DNA of 64,000 nucleotides. It comes from Pleurostoma richardsiae (Eukaryota > Ascomycota > Sordariomycetes > Calosphaeriales > Pleurostomataceae). Below are positions 35,404-46,272 of this stretch, one piece after another. Numbering within the stretch: the first letter of the stretch is position 1; each line of letters opens with the position of its first letter. The notes under the pieces are model-generated. The model made no database searches. It worked only from the letters and a program-made list of their open reading frames with translations, and was not told the origin of the DNA. A program made the position numbers and the translations under genes. The stretch is from contig JANBVO010000009.1 of assembly GCA_030052745.1 (NCBI GenBank), forward strand, positions 186,001 to 250,000. The letters run 5' to 3'.

Positions 35404-37257
35404 TCTTGCGAGTGGCGCCAAGGTTCTTAAGCCCGTTGAACGTGTAGGGCGGTGTCAAGATCAGATGGCCGTAGGTGGGTTGGCAATTGAAGGTTGGGGG
35501 GGCTCCTTCTGCCTGTTGTTGCGCATCTGTGTGTGGCGCGGAAAAGGGAAGGAGAAGGTGCGTGCAAGAGGACTGCAGGAGGCGGGAAAACAGAGGAGTG
35601 ATCGATGGGCAAAGTATTGCCTGAACGGAGATCTCGAGGCCAAGCAGTTATATTGGAGGCAGTAGAGGTAGGGACTACCTATGTGGGCATAGACGATACG
35701 TCGAGGGCGGGATGTTGCTTGCTCACAACTGGTGGGAGAGAAGCCGCCTTGGTCGACCACAACGGAGACCACGGCAGCTGGCAGCTTGCAGCTTAGATAG
35801 TTACCTACCATAGCTTGACCTGTCTGCCAAGAAGCAGCAGAGAACCTAGGTGAGTACTTTATCTACAGTACCTATTTAGGGACTGGCATTGTTCGGTATC
35901 TAAGATAGATGCCTACCTAGGTACCTACCTTAGGTACAGGCATTTTAACTGTCATGGAGGTAAGGAGGTACCTGAAGGTAAGGTTGCCCAAGTACCTACC
36001 TGCCCAGGTATCGAACGGACCTAACGCTTCCTTACCTTAGGTAGGTAGGCACCTGCCCGCGCGTGAGTTAAGGTCGCTACTACCTGCACTCGTCTGGGGG
36101 TCAGGCGGGCGCCGATGCAGCCACCTCCTGGCTCGTACCTGATAGGCTCAGTCTGGGAAGAGGTCGCGAGAGCACCCACGCGGGCAAGCGAGGCAAGCGA
36201 GGCCTCCTCGGGTAGACGCAGTTGACGTGCCCACAACCTGTCCTACACTCACTGCAGGCACTCGGCCAAGAGATGCTCCTTACTCGGTTCCTGGAATGTC
36301 GTGTGGTCGACCTGGGGCACCTTGGAGTCACCTGACACCTAGCATGTCTTGGTCCCATCGCCATCCTGCCCACTAGTTGCGGGGTCGCCCGCTCAGAGGT
36401 CTGTCCCATATGCGTCAAATCTACACCGAGCCGCGAGCAATCGCCATCTATCTACGCTGTTACACAAGCGGGTCGTGGCTCAGCAAACAGCCCGGTAAGA
36501 GGTGTGATTGGCAGACGGGAACACACATTAGTGTGCGTTTACTCGAAACGAAACGGCGCTACATGAGCCACCATGCACGTCACGCAAGGCTACTCTCTCC
36601 CACTACTACGCTACGCTACTAGTGTTTGCGTGCCGCTTGACATTGACAGTATGTTAAATTGGGTAGCCTTATCTGACGGATGTAGGTTAGGGAGGTAAGT
36701 ACCTTCGGTACTGTGTCTGTAGTAGTTGGTAGAGGTTAGTAAGGTAATGTATCTATCTACATCATCTACCACCTAGAATTGCACGGGGGTGCATGCCTCT
36801 GGTAGCCACTGACCCTACACACAGCACGTATGGATCGTGTCTAACAGCCGACGGCATACAGGACGCTCAGCTTCCACATTGGTTCACGTAGGAACGCACG
36901 CGTGGAGAGATCCAAGCTCATGCAGGCGATTTGACGTGCACGGTGGTAGCGGCGACAACAGCAACCTGGCTGCGATAAGTGGAGGCTCAGTCAGACTTTG
37001 CGCTGATCGAGAGTGGACTTCAATACCACCAGAGTGGAACGCTAACATCAGCTGGGGTTGCCGTCCCAGGGCCCCCCGGGGGGGTAGAGATTGGGTGGCG
37101 TGAGTGGAAGGAAGGGAGTACTCCGCCGCGAGATTTCTAGATTTTCTAGACGAGTTTGGATATATATTTCTAGCCTCCTCGTTCTGAACCAAAACGTGCA
37201 AGGAAGGCTAAGACCACTTAGCCGTGGTTCCAACTATGTGTGCCTGGAGACCAGCCA
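35404..37257. other. Long gene-free region upstream of the protease
   Basis: About 1.85 kb, the longest gap in the gene-dense part. It holds the protease promoter, a dense TAGGTACCTA cluster (own entry, 35,810-36,055), a weaker one at about 36,690-36,780 and a GC-rich run of C then G at 37,071-37,083. Open frames here are short and unrecognised. Confidence 0.55.
35810..36055. repeat. TAGGTACCTA-type motif cluster
   Basis: Dense repeats of GGTACC, CCTACCTAGG and CTTAGGTAGGTAGG (for example GCCTACCTAGGTACCTACC near 35,912), about 250 bp long, about 400 bp upstream of the aspartic protease start. Confidence 0.85.
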
Positions 37258-40200
37258 TCAGAGCTCATCGTGCCTCGGCTTCTGGTCATGCGAATCACCT
37301 GCACCGGCCTCCCCCAGTGGCTTGCCCGTCGCGTCCTCGACCTCCTCCTGGTATGGCATGTTGCCATTCTCGTCCATTTTCTGTGTACCCGTGGATCTAG
37401 GGGTTGGTGCTTCAGGCGTCTGCGAGGATTTAGACTTCTTCGCCCTACTCGCCTTGCTGCTATCCTTCCCTTTTTTATGCTTCTTGTCAAAATTTTTAAC
37501 GCCCTTCATGGCCAGATCCATACCTGCCCGATCGAGCCTCTCCCGCTTCTCCCTGAGATCATCCACTGACAGGATAGGATCTGCTGAGAGTGGCAGCCTT
37601 TCTTGCTCAGGTTCTTTCTCGCTCAACCATGCTGAGATAGACTTGTAAAGTTCCTCAGACTCTTTGAGGTCGTCCTCGGTATATATCGGTGGGACTGGGC
37701 CACGCTCCTTCACAACATCGTCCATGTCCAGCTTATTTGTCGCCAATACGGGGGCGTCATCATCCTCCAATCCGGCGAAACCATCCTCCGATGGCACGGC
37801 TGTGGTGATTGAGACGGCCGGGCCGGATGCTCCCGTCGGAGAAGCTAGTCGAGAAGATGTCCATGCCTCGGATTCGGCGATCTGGGCCTTCACTGACTGC
37901 ACAAATGTTATAGTCTGGTTGAGGGCGTCCTTCAGGCCTTTAATGAGTCCCGGACGCTGAGAGTTCTCCTCGATTCGTCTTTGTATAGGCAGGACAATAT
38001 CCCGGAGTTCCTCGAGCCGTGCCTTCAGCTCATCGCTCGGGGCTTCTGCGCCTTCCGCAGAAAGCCAATCGCTAGCCGCGCTATTCTTCGCCTCAAGCGT
38101 GGAACGTTCATCATCCCTCGAAACAGTAATGAACTCCTCGCTCTGCAAAAGATCCCTGATCTTATAAGTGAAGCCTTCCAGATGGTTTAGCACTTCCTCC
38201 CGTAGCCTCCGGGCCCGGTCTGATGCTTCGAACGCGCTCAATCTGTCCTTAAGAGCCGACACGTCGGCCCTCTTAAGCTCCGGGATACCGGTTTTTTTAA
38301 GTTTATACTGCACGGGCACAATGACAGTCCTTCTGGCCTTCTTTACGGGTTCGGATGCATGGGTAGATGCTGTCGAGGGAAGGGAGCTGCTCACATCGCC
38401 TTCCGATGCGACGGCTGGTACAATTGTTGTGGAAGCGGTCGAGGAATCAGCGCTTTCAGCCCCCTCGCTCGTGTCGCCTGGGGCTTGCTGGTCTTTCTTG
38501 TTGCCAAATCCGAGCATGTTCTTCACGCCATCAACAAAACTTTCCTTTTCGGCGGCTTCCGTTTCGCACGCAACGTACGCGTCCGTGACCTCCACTTCAC
38601 CATTCTCTGCTGCCAGCCGCAGACCCATTTTCAGCTGAACAGAGTCGTGGTCACAATGATACTTCTCGGTTAGCAGAGCCACGCTAGCCGTCAGGTTCGT
38701 CGTGGAGAGAGACTTCGTAGGCACCTCTTTGATGCCAGCAGGAGTCCCATCCCACGACGAAGGAATCAGCTGGTAGAAATTCACATCAAAGTCGTCCTTA
38801 TTCGGGAGTGTGAGCTCCTTAGCGGGAGCGCCAAGCAGAGACGTCGCCGTCCATAGTCTCTGGTGCTGCAACCTTTGCTTGTCGTTTGTATAATCAATCC
38901 CCGCAGCGTACACCGCACAATCTGACACTCGAATCTCCTTGACACGGAAACTTGGGCTGATCTCAGCAGCTCGAAAACCCGCTCCGAAGACGGCAGCCTC
39001 GTCCGCATTGACGTTGCTTCGAAGCTTGTCACCGCCGCCGAAAATGCTCTCCAGTTGTCTCTGCACGAAAGGTGTGCGAGTCACCCCACCGTGAAGGATG
39101 ACACTGTGTAGATCTTCCACTCGAATGCCGGCGACGTCCAATGCACCTTGAACCGCAACGCCCAGCCTCTCTGCGTGCGTTGCGCACATCGCCTCGAAGT
39201 CAGCACGCGTAATCCTGTATTTGAAATCAACATCATCGTAGAGGCTTTCGAAGCTGGACTGAGTGTTCGTATTGGCGCTCAGGACGTGGCGTAGTCGCTC
39301 AGCTTCTTTCGACAGTTTCGCGACAGCGCGACCGTGAGCTCTGATGTCGTTTGCAGATGTGGAAACGGCCTTGGCCGAGGAGGTCTCGAGAAATTTCTCG
39401 ATCATGTCATCCACAATGACGGCGTTGAGAGCGTCGCCTCCCAGTGTGCGGTCCCAGCCGCTTCCTAGAACTATCACCTCTTGGACAGTCTTGTTGAACT
39501 TTCCAATGTCCCTAACCGTACGGCTCTGCATTTTCATGATGGTCGCCTTCGTGGAGCCGGCACCCATATCGAAAACCATGTGGTACTCGGGTGTTCCGCC
39601 TCCATCAATGTTGGGAAACTGGCGGTTGGTTGCATAGTTGAGACCGACGGCGAGTCCATCGCTGATAAGCGACAAAATTTTGAGCCCAGCCAGGTCGGCG
39701 GCCAGCTCGATGGCGCGCTTCTCCTCGATAGTGTAGAAGGGTGGTATCGTCAAGACAACTGAGCGAACTGTGGTCCCGGCGCCGGCCAAAGCCTCGGCAT
39801 TCTTCTTAATGCTCTGTAACTCCATCGCCAGCAGCTCTTCGACCATCCACGCCTCTTCCTCTGGTGCGAATGCATCTTTACTCTTGAAGGCAGCAGTGTT
39901 GCGGATCTTGTGCGTCTGCAATTGCAGTGATGGGTGACGTCGGACATATTCCTTCACTGGAGGACTGTTTGCTGGGAGTCCAAGGATGGTCTTGAGATTC
40001 GGATAGACATCGCCGGGAAACCGTGGCGCAAGGGCCATAGCATCAGAGCCATAGACCCGCTCGGGGTATACACCAGCCTTGGGGCCATACTGGGGAGGCT
40101 TGAACGCGACGGCTGAGGTCTCTTTGCGTCTTGAGTCTTTCGTAAGTACTATTTCCAGGGGAATGCCAGGCTTGACCAGCGCGGCTTTGATATACTCGGT

Positions 40201-40308
40201 TCCGAGGTCAACTCCCAGCACGGCCGTAACTGCGAACACCTTGGCCGAGAAGAAGGAGGCAACGCAGAGGAACAAGGACAGACGTGACATGGCGCGTCCT
40301 GCCGCCAT
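37258..40308 (-). CDS. LHS1: ER-lumenal Hsp70-family chaperone Lhs1 (GRP170/HYOU1 type)
   Basis: Single exon, 1,016 aa. Residues 1 to about 26 form a signal peptide (LSLFLCVASFFSAKVFA), followed at once by the Hsp70 nucleotide-binding domain starting AVLGVDLGTEYIKAALV. The phosphate/adenosine motifs FDMGAGSTKATI and ILHGGVTRTPFVQ are seen at about residues 245 and 410. After the substrate-binding half comes a long helical, lysine-rich extension, typical of the large Hsp110/GRP170 branch, and the protein ends in HDEL, an ER-retrieval signal. Lhs1 acts as nucleotide exchange factor for Kar2/BiP and helps import and fold proteins in the ER. The acidic, Ser-rich stretch after about residue 600 is a usual loop insertion. 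Start and stop are unambiguous. Confidence 0.95.
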   Translation of the reverse strand: MAAGRAMSRLSLFLCVASFFSAKVFAVTAVLGVDLGTEYIKAALVKPGIPLEIVLTKDSRRKETSAVAFKPPQYGPKAGVYPERVYGSDAMALAPRFPGDVYPNLKTILGLPANSPPVKEYVRRHPSLQLQTHKIRNTAAFKSKDAFAPEEEAWMVEELLAMELQSIKKNAEALAGAGTTVRSVVLTIPPFYTIEEKRAIELAADLAGLKILSLISDGLAVGLNYATNRQFPNIDGGGTPEYHMVFDMGAGSTKATIMKMQSRTVRDIGKFNKTVQEVIVLGSGWDRTLGGDALNAVIVDDMIEKFLETSSAKAVSTSANDIRAHGRAVAKLSKEAERLRHVLSANTNTQSSFESLYDDVDFKYRITRADFEAMCATHAERLGVAVQGALDVAGIRVEDLHSVILHGGVTRTPFVQRQLESIFGGGDKLRSNVNADEAAVFGAGFRAAEISPSFRVKEIRVSDCAVYAAGIDYTNDKQRLQHQRLWTATSLLGAPAKELTLPNKDDFDVNFYQLIPSSWDGTPAGIKEVPTKSLSTTNLTASVALLTEKYHCDHDSVQLKMGLRLAAENGEVEVTDAYVACETEAAEKESFVDGVKNMLGFGNKKDQQAPGDTSEGAESADSSTASTTIVPAVASEGDVSSSLPSTASTHASEPVKKARRTVIVPVQYKLKKTGIPELKRADVSALKDRLSAFEASDRARRLREEVLNHLEGFTYKIRDLLQSEEFITVSRDDERSTLEAKNSAASDWLSAEGAEAPSDELKARLEELRDIVLPIQRRIEENSQRPGLIKGLKDALNQTITFVQSVKAQIAESEAWTSSRLASPTGASGPAVSITTAVPSEDGFAGLEDDDAPVLATNKLDMDDVVKERGPVPPIYTEDDLKESEELYKSISAWLSEKEPEQERLPLSADPILSVDDLREKRERLDRAGMDLAMKGVKNFDKKHKKGKDSSKASRAKKSKSSQTPEAPTPRSTGTQKMDENGNMPYQEEVEDATGKPLGEAGAGDSHDQKPRHDEL

Positions 40309-40918
40309 GTTTGGTGGGAGAGATATGTCGCTAAAGGCGAAAGAGGCGGATGAGGATTAGATGTGCGCCGAGACTGGCAGTGGTGCACTTGGGGTGAAGG
40401 CAGTCCGTCCAGCTACTAGAAAGGGCGAAGCACAGCCGGGACAGCCGTAACATAACCAGCGGTGAGAAGCAGACGAGAATCCAGCTTGGTAGAAGGGGAA
40501 AAGAGCTTATATAGACAACGCCGGGCGACACCGATGCGCAGGCGGGTTGGAGAATCTGGCCTTTCCCCCCTTGACGAACGGATTTTGACCAGATGAGGTC
40601 AGAAGAGGACACCTGTAAAGAAGCTACAGCGCTTCCCGATAAGATAAGGTACAGTGAGCTTGCACTAGAGCAGGAACCTACCTGGTCCCTACCCACTAAA
40701 ATACCTTGGTGAGCGTTCGGGGCAGGTGGGTACTCGGCACACACACGCTGCGCAAAGTGGCTCGTCCGCACCAAGTCTTCTCGTGCCTTTGTCGCCGAAG
40801 ATGAGGTCCACGCGCGTGAGTTGCTACTACATACTACGCTGTTTCACTGCACAGACATTCTTGGGACCAGCGCCAGAGGAGTGTCGAGACATGAGAGTCA
40901 TGCATTATCGTCTTGCTT
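40309..40918. promoter_or_regulatory. LHS1 upstream region
   Basis: About 610 bp between the LHS1 start and the stop of the next - strand gene. A pair of GGTACC-like motifs lies at about 40,645-40,690. ER-chaperone genes are usually controlled by the unfolded-protein response, but I do not see a convincing UPRE site by eye. Confidence 0.45.
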
Positions 40919-42085
40919 TCAACTTCTGTATTCAGAAGCCTCGGAATACCATGTCTTGGTGTCCTTGAGCACGTAGAATATCAGCTTCCCCCGCAGATCG
41001 ATAGAGTCGTCCTCGTACCACGCGTCAGCCCGGAAGGGGATGTGGCAGAACTTGAAAGCGTCGAGCCAGTAGTTGGACTCCCCCAGAGCCCAATACTCTG
41101 GAGGCGCGCTCTGGTCGAGCTTCTTGATCGACAACCTCTCCCTTTTGCCCTTTGCTCCGGGACTCGGCAATCCTCCCGCGTCCCAATTCTGGCCCAGGAC
41201 GAGGTCGGCGACATTCTTGCCGCCGGGCAAATACGCACCCCAGTAGTTCTCATCCTGGTCAAAGTAAAGCTTGAAGCCGCAGACCGTTAGGTGGATCTTC
41301 GGCCTGACGCGGGAGGACGAGGCAATGCTCTGTATCATCTGGAGGATGTCGTTCACGCTTTCTTCCTGTAATATAATATTAATACGGCGGAACTGGCCGA
41401 TCCACCGTAGCAGACCCTCCTTCTTCCGCCTCCGGACGAATTCTCTCCACTCGTGCTCCGGCACCTTTTCAGAGCCCAGATAGCGCCCAAGCATGCAGGC
41501 GGTCGGATCGTCTGACGCGACTAGCAGTCGCGGCGACATTAGCAACGCGCTTCTCTCGTCTACGCTATCCCCGAGCGATCCCTTACCCTTTCCGCCCACC
41601 ATCGGTGTGCTCGCACCATCCGCCTGCTCCTCGCAGCGTACAATGTCACGAACTAGAACGGCTTCGCAGTTCCACACGGTCCACCACAAGGTGCCGTGCC
41701 GGAAGAGATAGTCGGACGCCTCGACAAACATTTGTCGGCAGACGAGCCGCAGGCTCAGGAAATCGTATACGTCCTTTGGGTTCCTACTCGAGCTGTTTCC
41801 AGACGTGGGCGAGTCGGCAGGTGGGTAACCGGTCTCCGGTCCATGCCAATGCGCCAAGGCTTGATGCTCCAGGTGGCGTCGCCGCCAGAATGCGTTAGGG
41901 AACAGGACCTGGCTTTCTGTTTTGGGCCGGAAATCCTCTTTTCTGTATGGCGCGGCAGCCTCGCGGCCGAGCCACAGGGAGTTCGTCTCCGGAAAGAGCT
42001 GCTTGTAAATGCCATCGCGAACTAGGGAAGGGAGGAGCAGGAACGAGCTGTGTCTGCTATCCAGTCGACTTTCTTTCACTTCCAT
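40919..42085 (-). CDS. Conserved fungal protein, F-box/2EXR-like, unknown function
   Basis: Single exon, 388 aa. The N-terminus reads FLLLPSLVRDGIYKQLFPET, like the LPPEIRxxIY helix that opens many fungal F-box-like proteins, and LSLRLVCRQMFVEASDYLFR (about residues 110-130) resembles the second helix of that fold (L-x-C-K/R-Q). The middle third is variable, and the C-terminal half has regular beta/alpha character (RPKIHLTVCGFKL, IDLRGKLIFYVL). Such proteins are abundant in Pezizomycotina and mostly uncharacterised; a role as substrate receptor of SCF ubiquitin ligase is only a possibility. There is no signal peptide or membrane segment. Confidence 0.72.
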   Translation of the reverse strand: MEVKESRLDSRHSSFLLLPSLVRDGIYKQLFPETNSLWLGREAAAPYRKEDFRPKTESQVLFPNAFWRRRHLEHQALAHWHGPETGYPPADSPTSGNSSSRNPKDVYDFLSLRLVCRQMFVEASDYLFRHGTLWWTVWNCEAVLVRDIVRCEEQADGASTPMVGGKGKGSLGDSVDERSALLMSPRLLVASDDPTACMLGRYLGSEKVPEHEWREFVRRRKKEGLLRWIGQFRRINIILQEESVNDILQMIQSIASSSRVRPKIHLTVCGFKLYFDQDENYWGAYLPGGKNVADLVLGQNWDAGGLPSPGAKGKRERLSIKKLDQSAPPEYWALGESNYWLDAFKFCHIPFRADAWYEDDSIDLRGKLIFYVLKDTKTWYSEASEYRS

Positions 42086-42761
42086 GCTGGTGGTGGATTA
42101 AAGCGCAGGCAGCAAGCCCACTGTCACTGAAGATGTGGACGATAAGTAGTCCGCCTTTGCCAGGGCAAGACACAGGTGGCTGACCAGCATACTTGTCTAA
42201 TATACTCCAGGCCGGCGTCCTCGCAGCTACTGCTCACCCCAGAGAACAGCTCAGCTCGACCGGCCGCCGTGAGGTTGCGGAGCATATGCTTCTCACGTCA
42301 GCAGCGATCTGGAACAGTTAGCCACCCCAGTCGGTCTTACCATTTAGTTAGCGAGTTGGAGCCCATGACAACCACGTCCACCTCTTGGGTGAGGTAAGCA
42401 AGGGGCTTACGAGGCATGTCTTCGTCAGAGAGGAGGGGAGAGAGAACTGAGAAAATACTTCTTGAAGCATGCTGGGGTGTCATAGTGGTGGTTCTTACAC
42501 TAGCTATCTGTAAGCCACCTTTAGAGCCAGCCAGCCGGACCTAAGAGGCAGTGCCGGTGGAGTCATATCTTGATTCCTGAATCGTCCGGCTGTTCCTTTC
42601 CTACATCCGGTGCAATGAGGGCCTCTCTAAGGAAGTCTTAGGAGAGGATTTGCCTAACAAGTCGAGGGGACTCCCGGTTTACATTAGGCCCGAAATATTT
42701 GTCTTGCTTTTGCTTGGGGCCGTTCTTCTATTTTTAAGTCCCGGAATCCGCCAGTTGCAGC
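42086..42761. other. Divergent upstream region (F-box-like / GNAT genes)
   Basis: About 680 bp between two divergent start codons. Short frames in it are unrecognised. Nothing specific seen. Confidence 0.45.
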
Positions 42762-43655
42762 ATGTCGTTCGGACTCGACGCGACCAGATTTACCATTTCG
42801 ATCGTCCAGTTGAAGCCAACGCCACTCACGGAATATGTCCCTTCTCTTCCGGCTGCTCGGCAGCCGGTGTCCGTCCCCAGGGCCTTTCTAGACGCAATGG
42901 AGGTCCGCCGTGAGGTTTTCGTCAAGGAGCAAGGGGTTGCGGCGGAGAATGAATTCGACGATGATGACCCACGCAGTTGTCATTGGGTCGTGTATGCCTC
43001 CCTCACCCAAGCGATCGCGCCGGTGATGCGTGACCACGAGAGAGCTGACGTCGCCAAGCTGCCCGAGCGGGATGCCCAACACTTTCCGGTTGGGACTATC
43101 CGTCTAATACCATTTCCTCACCCGCCGCACCCTTTGCCGGGTGGCATCTACGTGGACGGAAGTCTGGTGAACTCGGGTGTAGCTTCTGAACGAGGCTTTG
43201 CCACAACCCCGGGGGCACAAGCAGCCCCACCGCTTTGTGAAGCAGTGCAAGGGCAGCTGTGTGATACAAAGGAAGGTACTGCGACTGATCGGGTGACTGG
43301 CCTGCATGACGGCAAAGAACCCTACGTGAAGCTTGGGCGGCTGGCGGTGAGGAAGGAATTTCGACAGCACAAGATTGGTCGACTTCTGGTCGACACGGCG
43401 CTTGCATGGATGGCTTCCAACCCTACCTACTTCAACTCTTTGATAAGACCCTCGAATTCCAAGGGCCTGGCGTCGGGCGGGGCAAGGGATATCTTCAGGT
43501 GGAATGGTTTGGTATGCTGCCATGCTCAGGAAGCGGTCATCGGAGCATGGCAGAAACTGGGGTTCACGCTGGATGAAGGGATGGGAAGGTGGCTTGAGGA
43601 GGGGATACCGCATGCAGGCATGTTCCAGAGACTGGACGTTGGACGTACTTTATGA
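42762..43655 (+). CDS. GNAT-family N-acetyltransferase
   Basis: Single exon, 297 aa. MEVRREVFVKEQGV (about residue 46) and the acidic ENEFDDDD that follows match the first strand/helix of the ElaA-like branch of the GNAT fold. The acetyl-CoA-binding motif A is clear at about residues 190-215: KLGRLAVRKEFRQHKIGRLL, with the R/Q-x-x-G-x-G/A pattern as RQHKIGR. Motif B contains HAQEAVIGAWQKLGF, also typical. An insertion of about 60 poorly conserved residues lies between the second and third strands. The substrate is unknown; small amines or protein N-termini are possible. It has no targeting signal, so is probably cytosolic or nuclear. Confidence 0.85.
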   Translation: MSFGLDATRFTISIVQLKPTPLTEYVPSLPAARQPVSVPRAFLDAMEVRREVFVKEQGVAAENEFDDDDPRSCHWVVYASLTQAIAPVMRDHERADVAKLPERDAQHFPVGTIRLIPFPHPPHPLPGGIYVDGSLVNSGVASERGFATTPGAQAAPPLCEAVQGQLCDTKEGTATDRVTGLHDGKEPYVKLGRLAVRKEFRQHKIGRLLVDTALAWMASNPTYFNSLIRPSNSKGLASGGARDIFRWNGLVCCHAQEAVIGAWQKLGFTLDEGMGRWLEEGIPHAGMFQRLDVGRTL

Positions 43656-44322
43656 ACGCAGCTTTCTGCGTGTGTATTCGTGGGGTCCACGAAGGTTAAG
43701 AAATCACGATGCAAGAGGTTGTGGGGTCTACAGACTACGAATACGTTGGTCCCTCGACTATGGACGATACGATCGACCACCTGATCGCCTCTCGCCACAA
43801 ATACCTGGTAGACATGTTATACTGAGCAGTATGAGAATACGAGTGTAGAAGGAGCTGGCAGAGCCATCCCAGGGGATCTCGCCTGCAATCATTGTGCCTG
43901 AGACGGCATTGAAGGTGGGCGATCATCCCCGACGGGTCAAGATCCCGGACCGGGCGCTAACGAGTGGATGTGTCGGGTATTAATTACCTGGTGTGTAAAC
44001 CCTATGCCCCAATCTCTCCGTCACAAGGGAACAACTGCCAGAAAAGAGAACATCAACAGAACCAACGACGGCGATATGCAGCAGTGTGCAAGAAAAGCAA
44101 AGCTTGGTATCGTCATCGCTAACAAATGGAAAGGAACGTCGGTCTTCATAACCTGCTCTCGGCCTAGAGACCATTCATTCTATTGGGGTAGCCCTAGATG
44201 ACAAGAATGCCGCGGATCCCCGCCTTCCCTGAACGAGCAAATGCAAGAGTGAGAACACACCAGGTTCTCCCCCAAAAGCCGAACGCAGTCTGTTCCCTCC
44301 ACAGCTTCCACATGCCGCTCCT
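43656..44322. other. Convergent 3' region between GNAT gene and RPS5
   Basis: About 670 bp holding both 3' ends. No open frame with recognisable content and no repeat stands out. Confidence 0.45.
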
Positions 44323-45365
44323 CTACCGATTGCTCTTGGCCACACGCTCCAGCTCGTCCTTCTTCTTGATGGCGTACGAGTTGCTGCTTCCCTTGGCAGC
44401 GTTGATCAGCTCTTCGGCAAGGCACTCAGCGATGGACTTGACGTTCCGGAAGGACGCCTCGCGGGCTCCCGTGGTGAGGAGGGCGATCGCCTGGTTGACG
44501 CGGCGCAGGGGGGACACGTCAACAGCTTGCCGTCTGACGGTGCCGGCGGAGCCAATTCGCGTGCTGTCTTCGCGGGGCCCGCAGTTGACAATGGCATCGA
44601 CGGCGATCTGGATGGGGTTCTGGTCGGTCATGAGGTGGATCTGGAATGTAAGTTAGCGTTGTCAAAACGAGAGTCGCTAGGCGCAGAAGGCTTACAATCT
44701 CGAAGGAGTGGGCAACAATGCGGACAGCCATAAGCTTCTTGCCGTTGTTGCGGCCGTGCATCATCAGGGAGTTGGTTAGTCGCTCAATGATCGGGCAGTT
44801 CGCCTTGCCTTTCCTCAAGGTTAGCATTCGCTACAAGAATCCGAGCAATGCTATGCACCATGTAAGGAGCATATGAGTGGAAAAAGGGACGTTGCCGAGA
44901 GCTGCTTGCATAAACGATCGGGGGGCACCTACGGAACCGCTGCAAGAGAATTAGAACTGATCCATATTGCATGCGTCTTGCGAAAGCTGGTGAATGTACG
45001 TACCTTGGCAGCATACTTGCCCGCGGAGTGGGGTATATACGTGCTGCGCAGCTGAACATAATCGCTATAGATTTAAATCAAATTAGTCCTTTCCTTCGAT
45101 CAACTGGTTTCCTTGCTGTTGGCTTTATGTCCCCAGAACCCAGACGCCAATCGTCTCCCATCCAGTACGAGAAAACACTGCTAGATGATCTGAGGCTCTT
45201 TCGGGGGAAGAGACTTCCTTACGTCAGGGAGATATCGCGGACTTCGACGTCCTCGTAGGACCACTTGTTGAACAGCTTGACGCTGCCAACCTCAGCGGTG
45301 ACGTCCTTGGGCAGAGCCTGGAAGCCCGAGACGGCCTCAACCTCAATTTCGCCGTTGTCAGACAT
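44323..45365 (-). CDS. RPS5: 40S ribosomal protein S5 (uS7)
   Basis: Five exons on the - strand: 45,365-45,223, 45,064-45,004, 44,939-44,933, 44,808-44,696 and 44,640-44,323; 213 aa, the usual length. Exon 3 is a 7-nt microexon (CGGTTCC) that supplies R-F and the first base of R in AAKRFRKANCPI. Other landmarks are [34 protein letters not shown] and the C-terminal [19 protein letters not shown], all diagnostic of uS7, which binds 18S rRNA in the head of the small subunit and contacts E-site tRNA. Introns are 158, 64, 124 and 55 bp, all GT-AG. The gene is divergent from RPS25, with 290 bp between starts. Confidence 0.96.
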
Positions 45366-45655
45366 ATCCGTTCGCAATGGCTGACAGGGAGGAGGGTTGT
45401 TCTTGGGTGTTGAATCGGTCTGTCGAGGTTTCGCGGTTGAGGTTGTGAATGTCGGAAATGGTGCCAGATTTTCGCTGGCACTAGTGGGGCGGACAGCCGC
45501 ACACAAGGCGGCAAAAACAATTAGGGCACGAACCTAAGGCGGTCAGACTGCCCCTCAGCTAATAGGAAAAAAAAGACAAGGCGAACCTCCACACTCCTGA
45601 CTACTTTGAGGGAGGACCTGCAACACAAATCGCATCACAGCACAGATCAGTCAAC
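45366..45655. promoter_or_regulatory. Bidirectional promoter of RPS5 and RPS25
   Basis: Only 290 bp separate the two divergent start codons of two small-subunit ribosomal protein genes, so one region must drive both. It holds an A-rich run (GGAAAAAAAAGAC, near 45,565) and a repeated CCTAAGGCGG/GGGGCGG-like GC motif. Shared control would give equal output of the two subunits; this is inference. Confidence 0.75.
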
Positions 45656-46272
45656 ATGGCGCCCGCAAGTACTGGAGCGAAGAAGCAGAAGAAGAAGGTA
45701 CGTCTTCCACAAGGAATCCATCAGCGGCGACATGTTATCAAAACTCGACGGTTGTTGAGAGTTCCGCTTCTCGCGGCAGCATCTGTTCGAAGGCTGACTT
45801 CGGTTCACCCGTGTGTAGTGGTCCAAGGGCAAGGGTATGTGTCTCCTGTGATAGCTCGACGATTCTCCATGAAAAGGATCGGAAATTCGGCGCAAGCTTG
45901 GATGCCATTCGTTAGGATGCAACTGCACTTTGACGGGCACGATGTCGACCGTATCATGACCATAGCTTGCTGATACTAGTACAGTCAAGGACAAGGCCCA
46001 ACACGCTGTCATTCTGGACAAGGCCACCTCGGAGAAGCTTTACAAGGACGTTCAGTCATATCGTCTTGTAACAGTCGCCACTCTTGTCGACCGGCTCAAG
46101 GTTAATGGCTCGCTTGCACGGCAATGCCTCAAGGATCTGGAGGAGAAGGGCCAGATCAAGCCAGTGGTCACGCACAGCAAGATGAAGATCTACAGTATGT
46201 CGGTCCCGGACAGCTCCTTGGTTCAGTAAACTAAAAATGAGAACAGCCCGGGCGGTTGGTGCCTCGGATTAG
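45656..46272 (+). CDS. RPS25: 40S ribosomal protein S25 (eS25)
   Basis: Four exons: 45,656-45,697, 45,819-45,834, 45,985-46,194 and 46,247-46,272; 97 aa. Exon 2 is 16 nt (WSKGK). The lysine-rich start MAPASTGAKKQKKK, the core DKAQHAVILDKATSEKLYKD and the winged-helix part LKDLEEKGQIKPVV are standard for eS25, which sits near the E site and helps IRES-driven initiation. The protein ends IYTRAVGASD. Introns are 121, 150 and 52 bp. Confidence 0.96.

Noticed and set aside
37091-37648. 185-codon frame on the + strand
   Set aside because: Most of it is antisense to the 3' end of LHS1, which is well supported.
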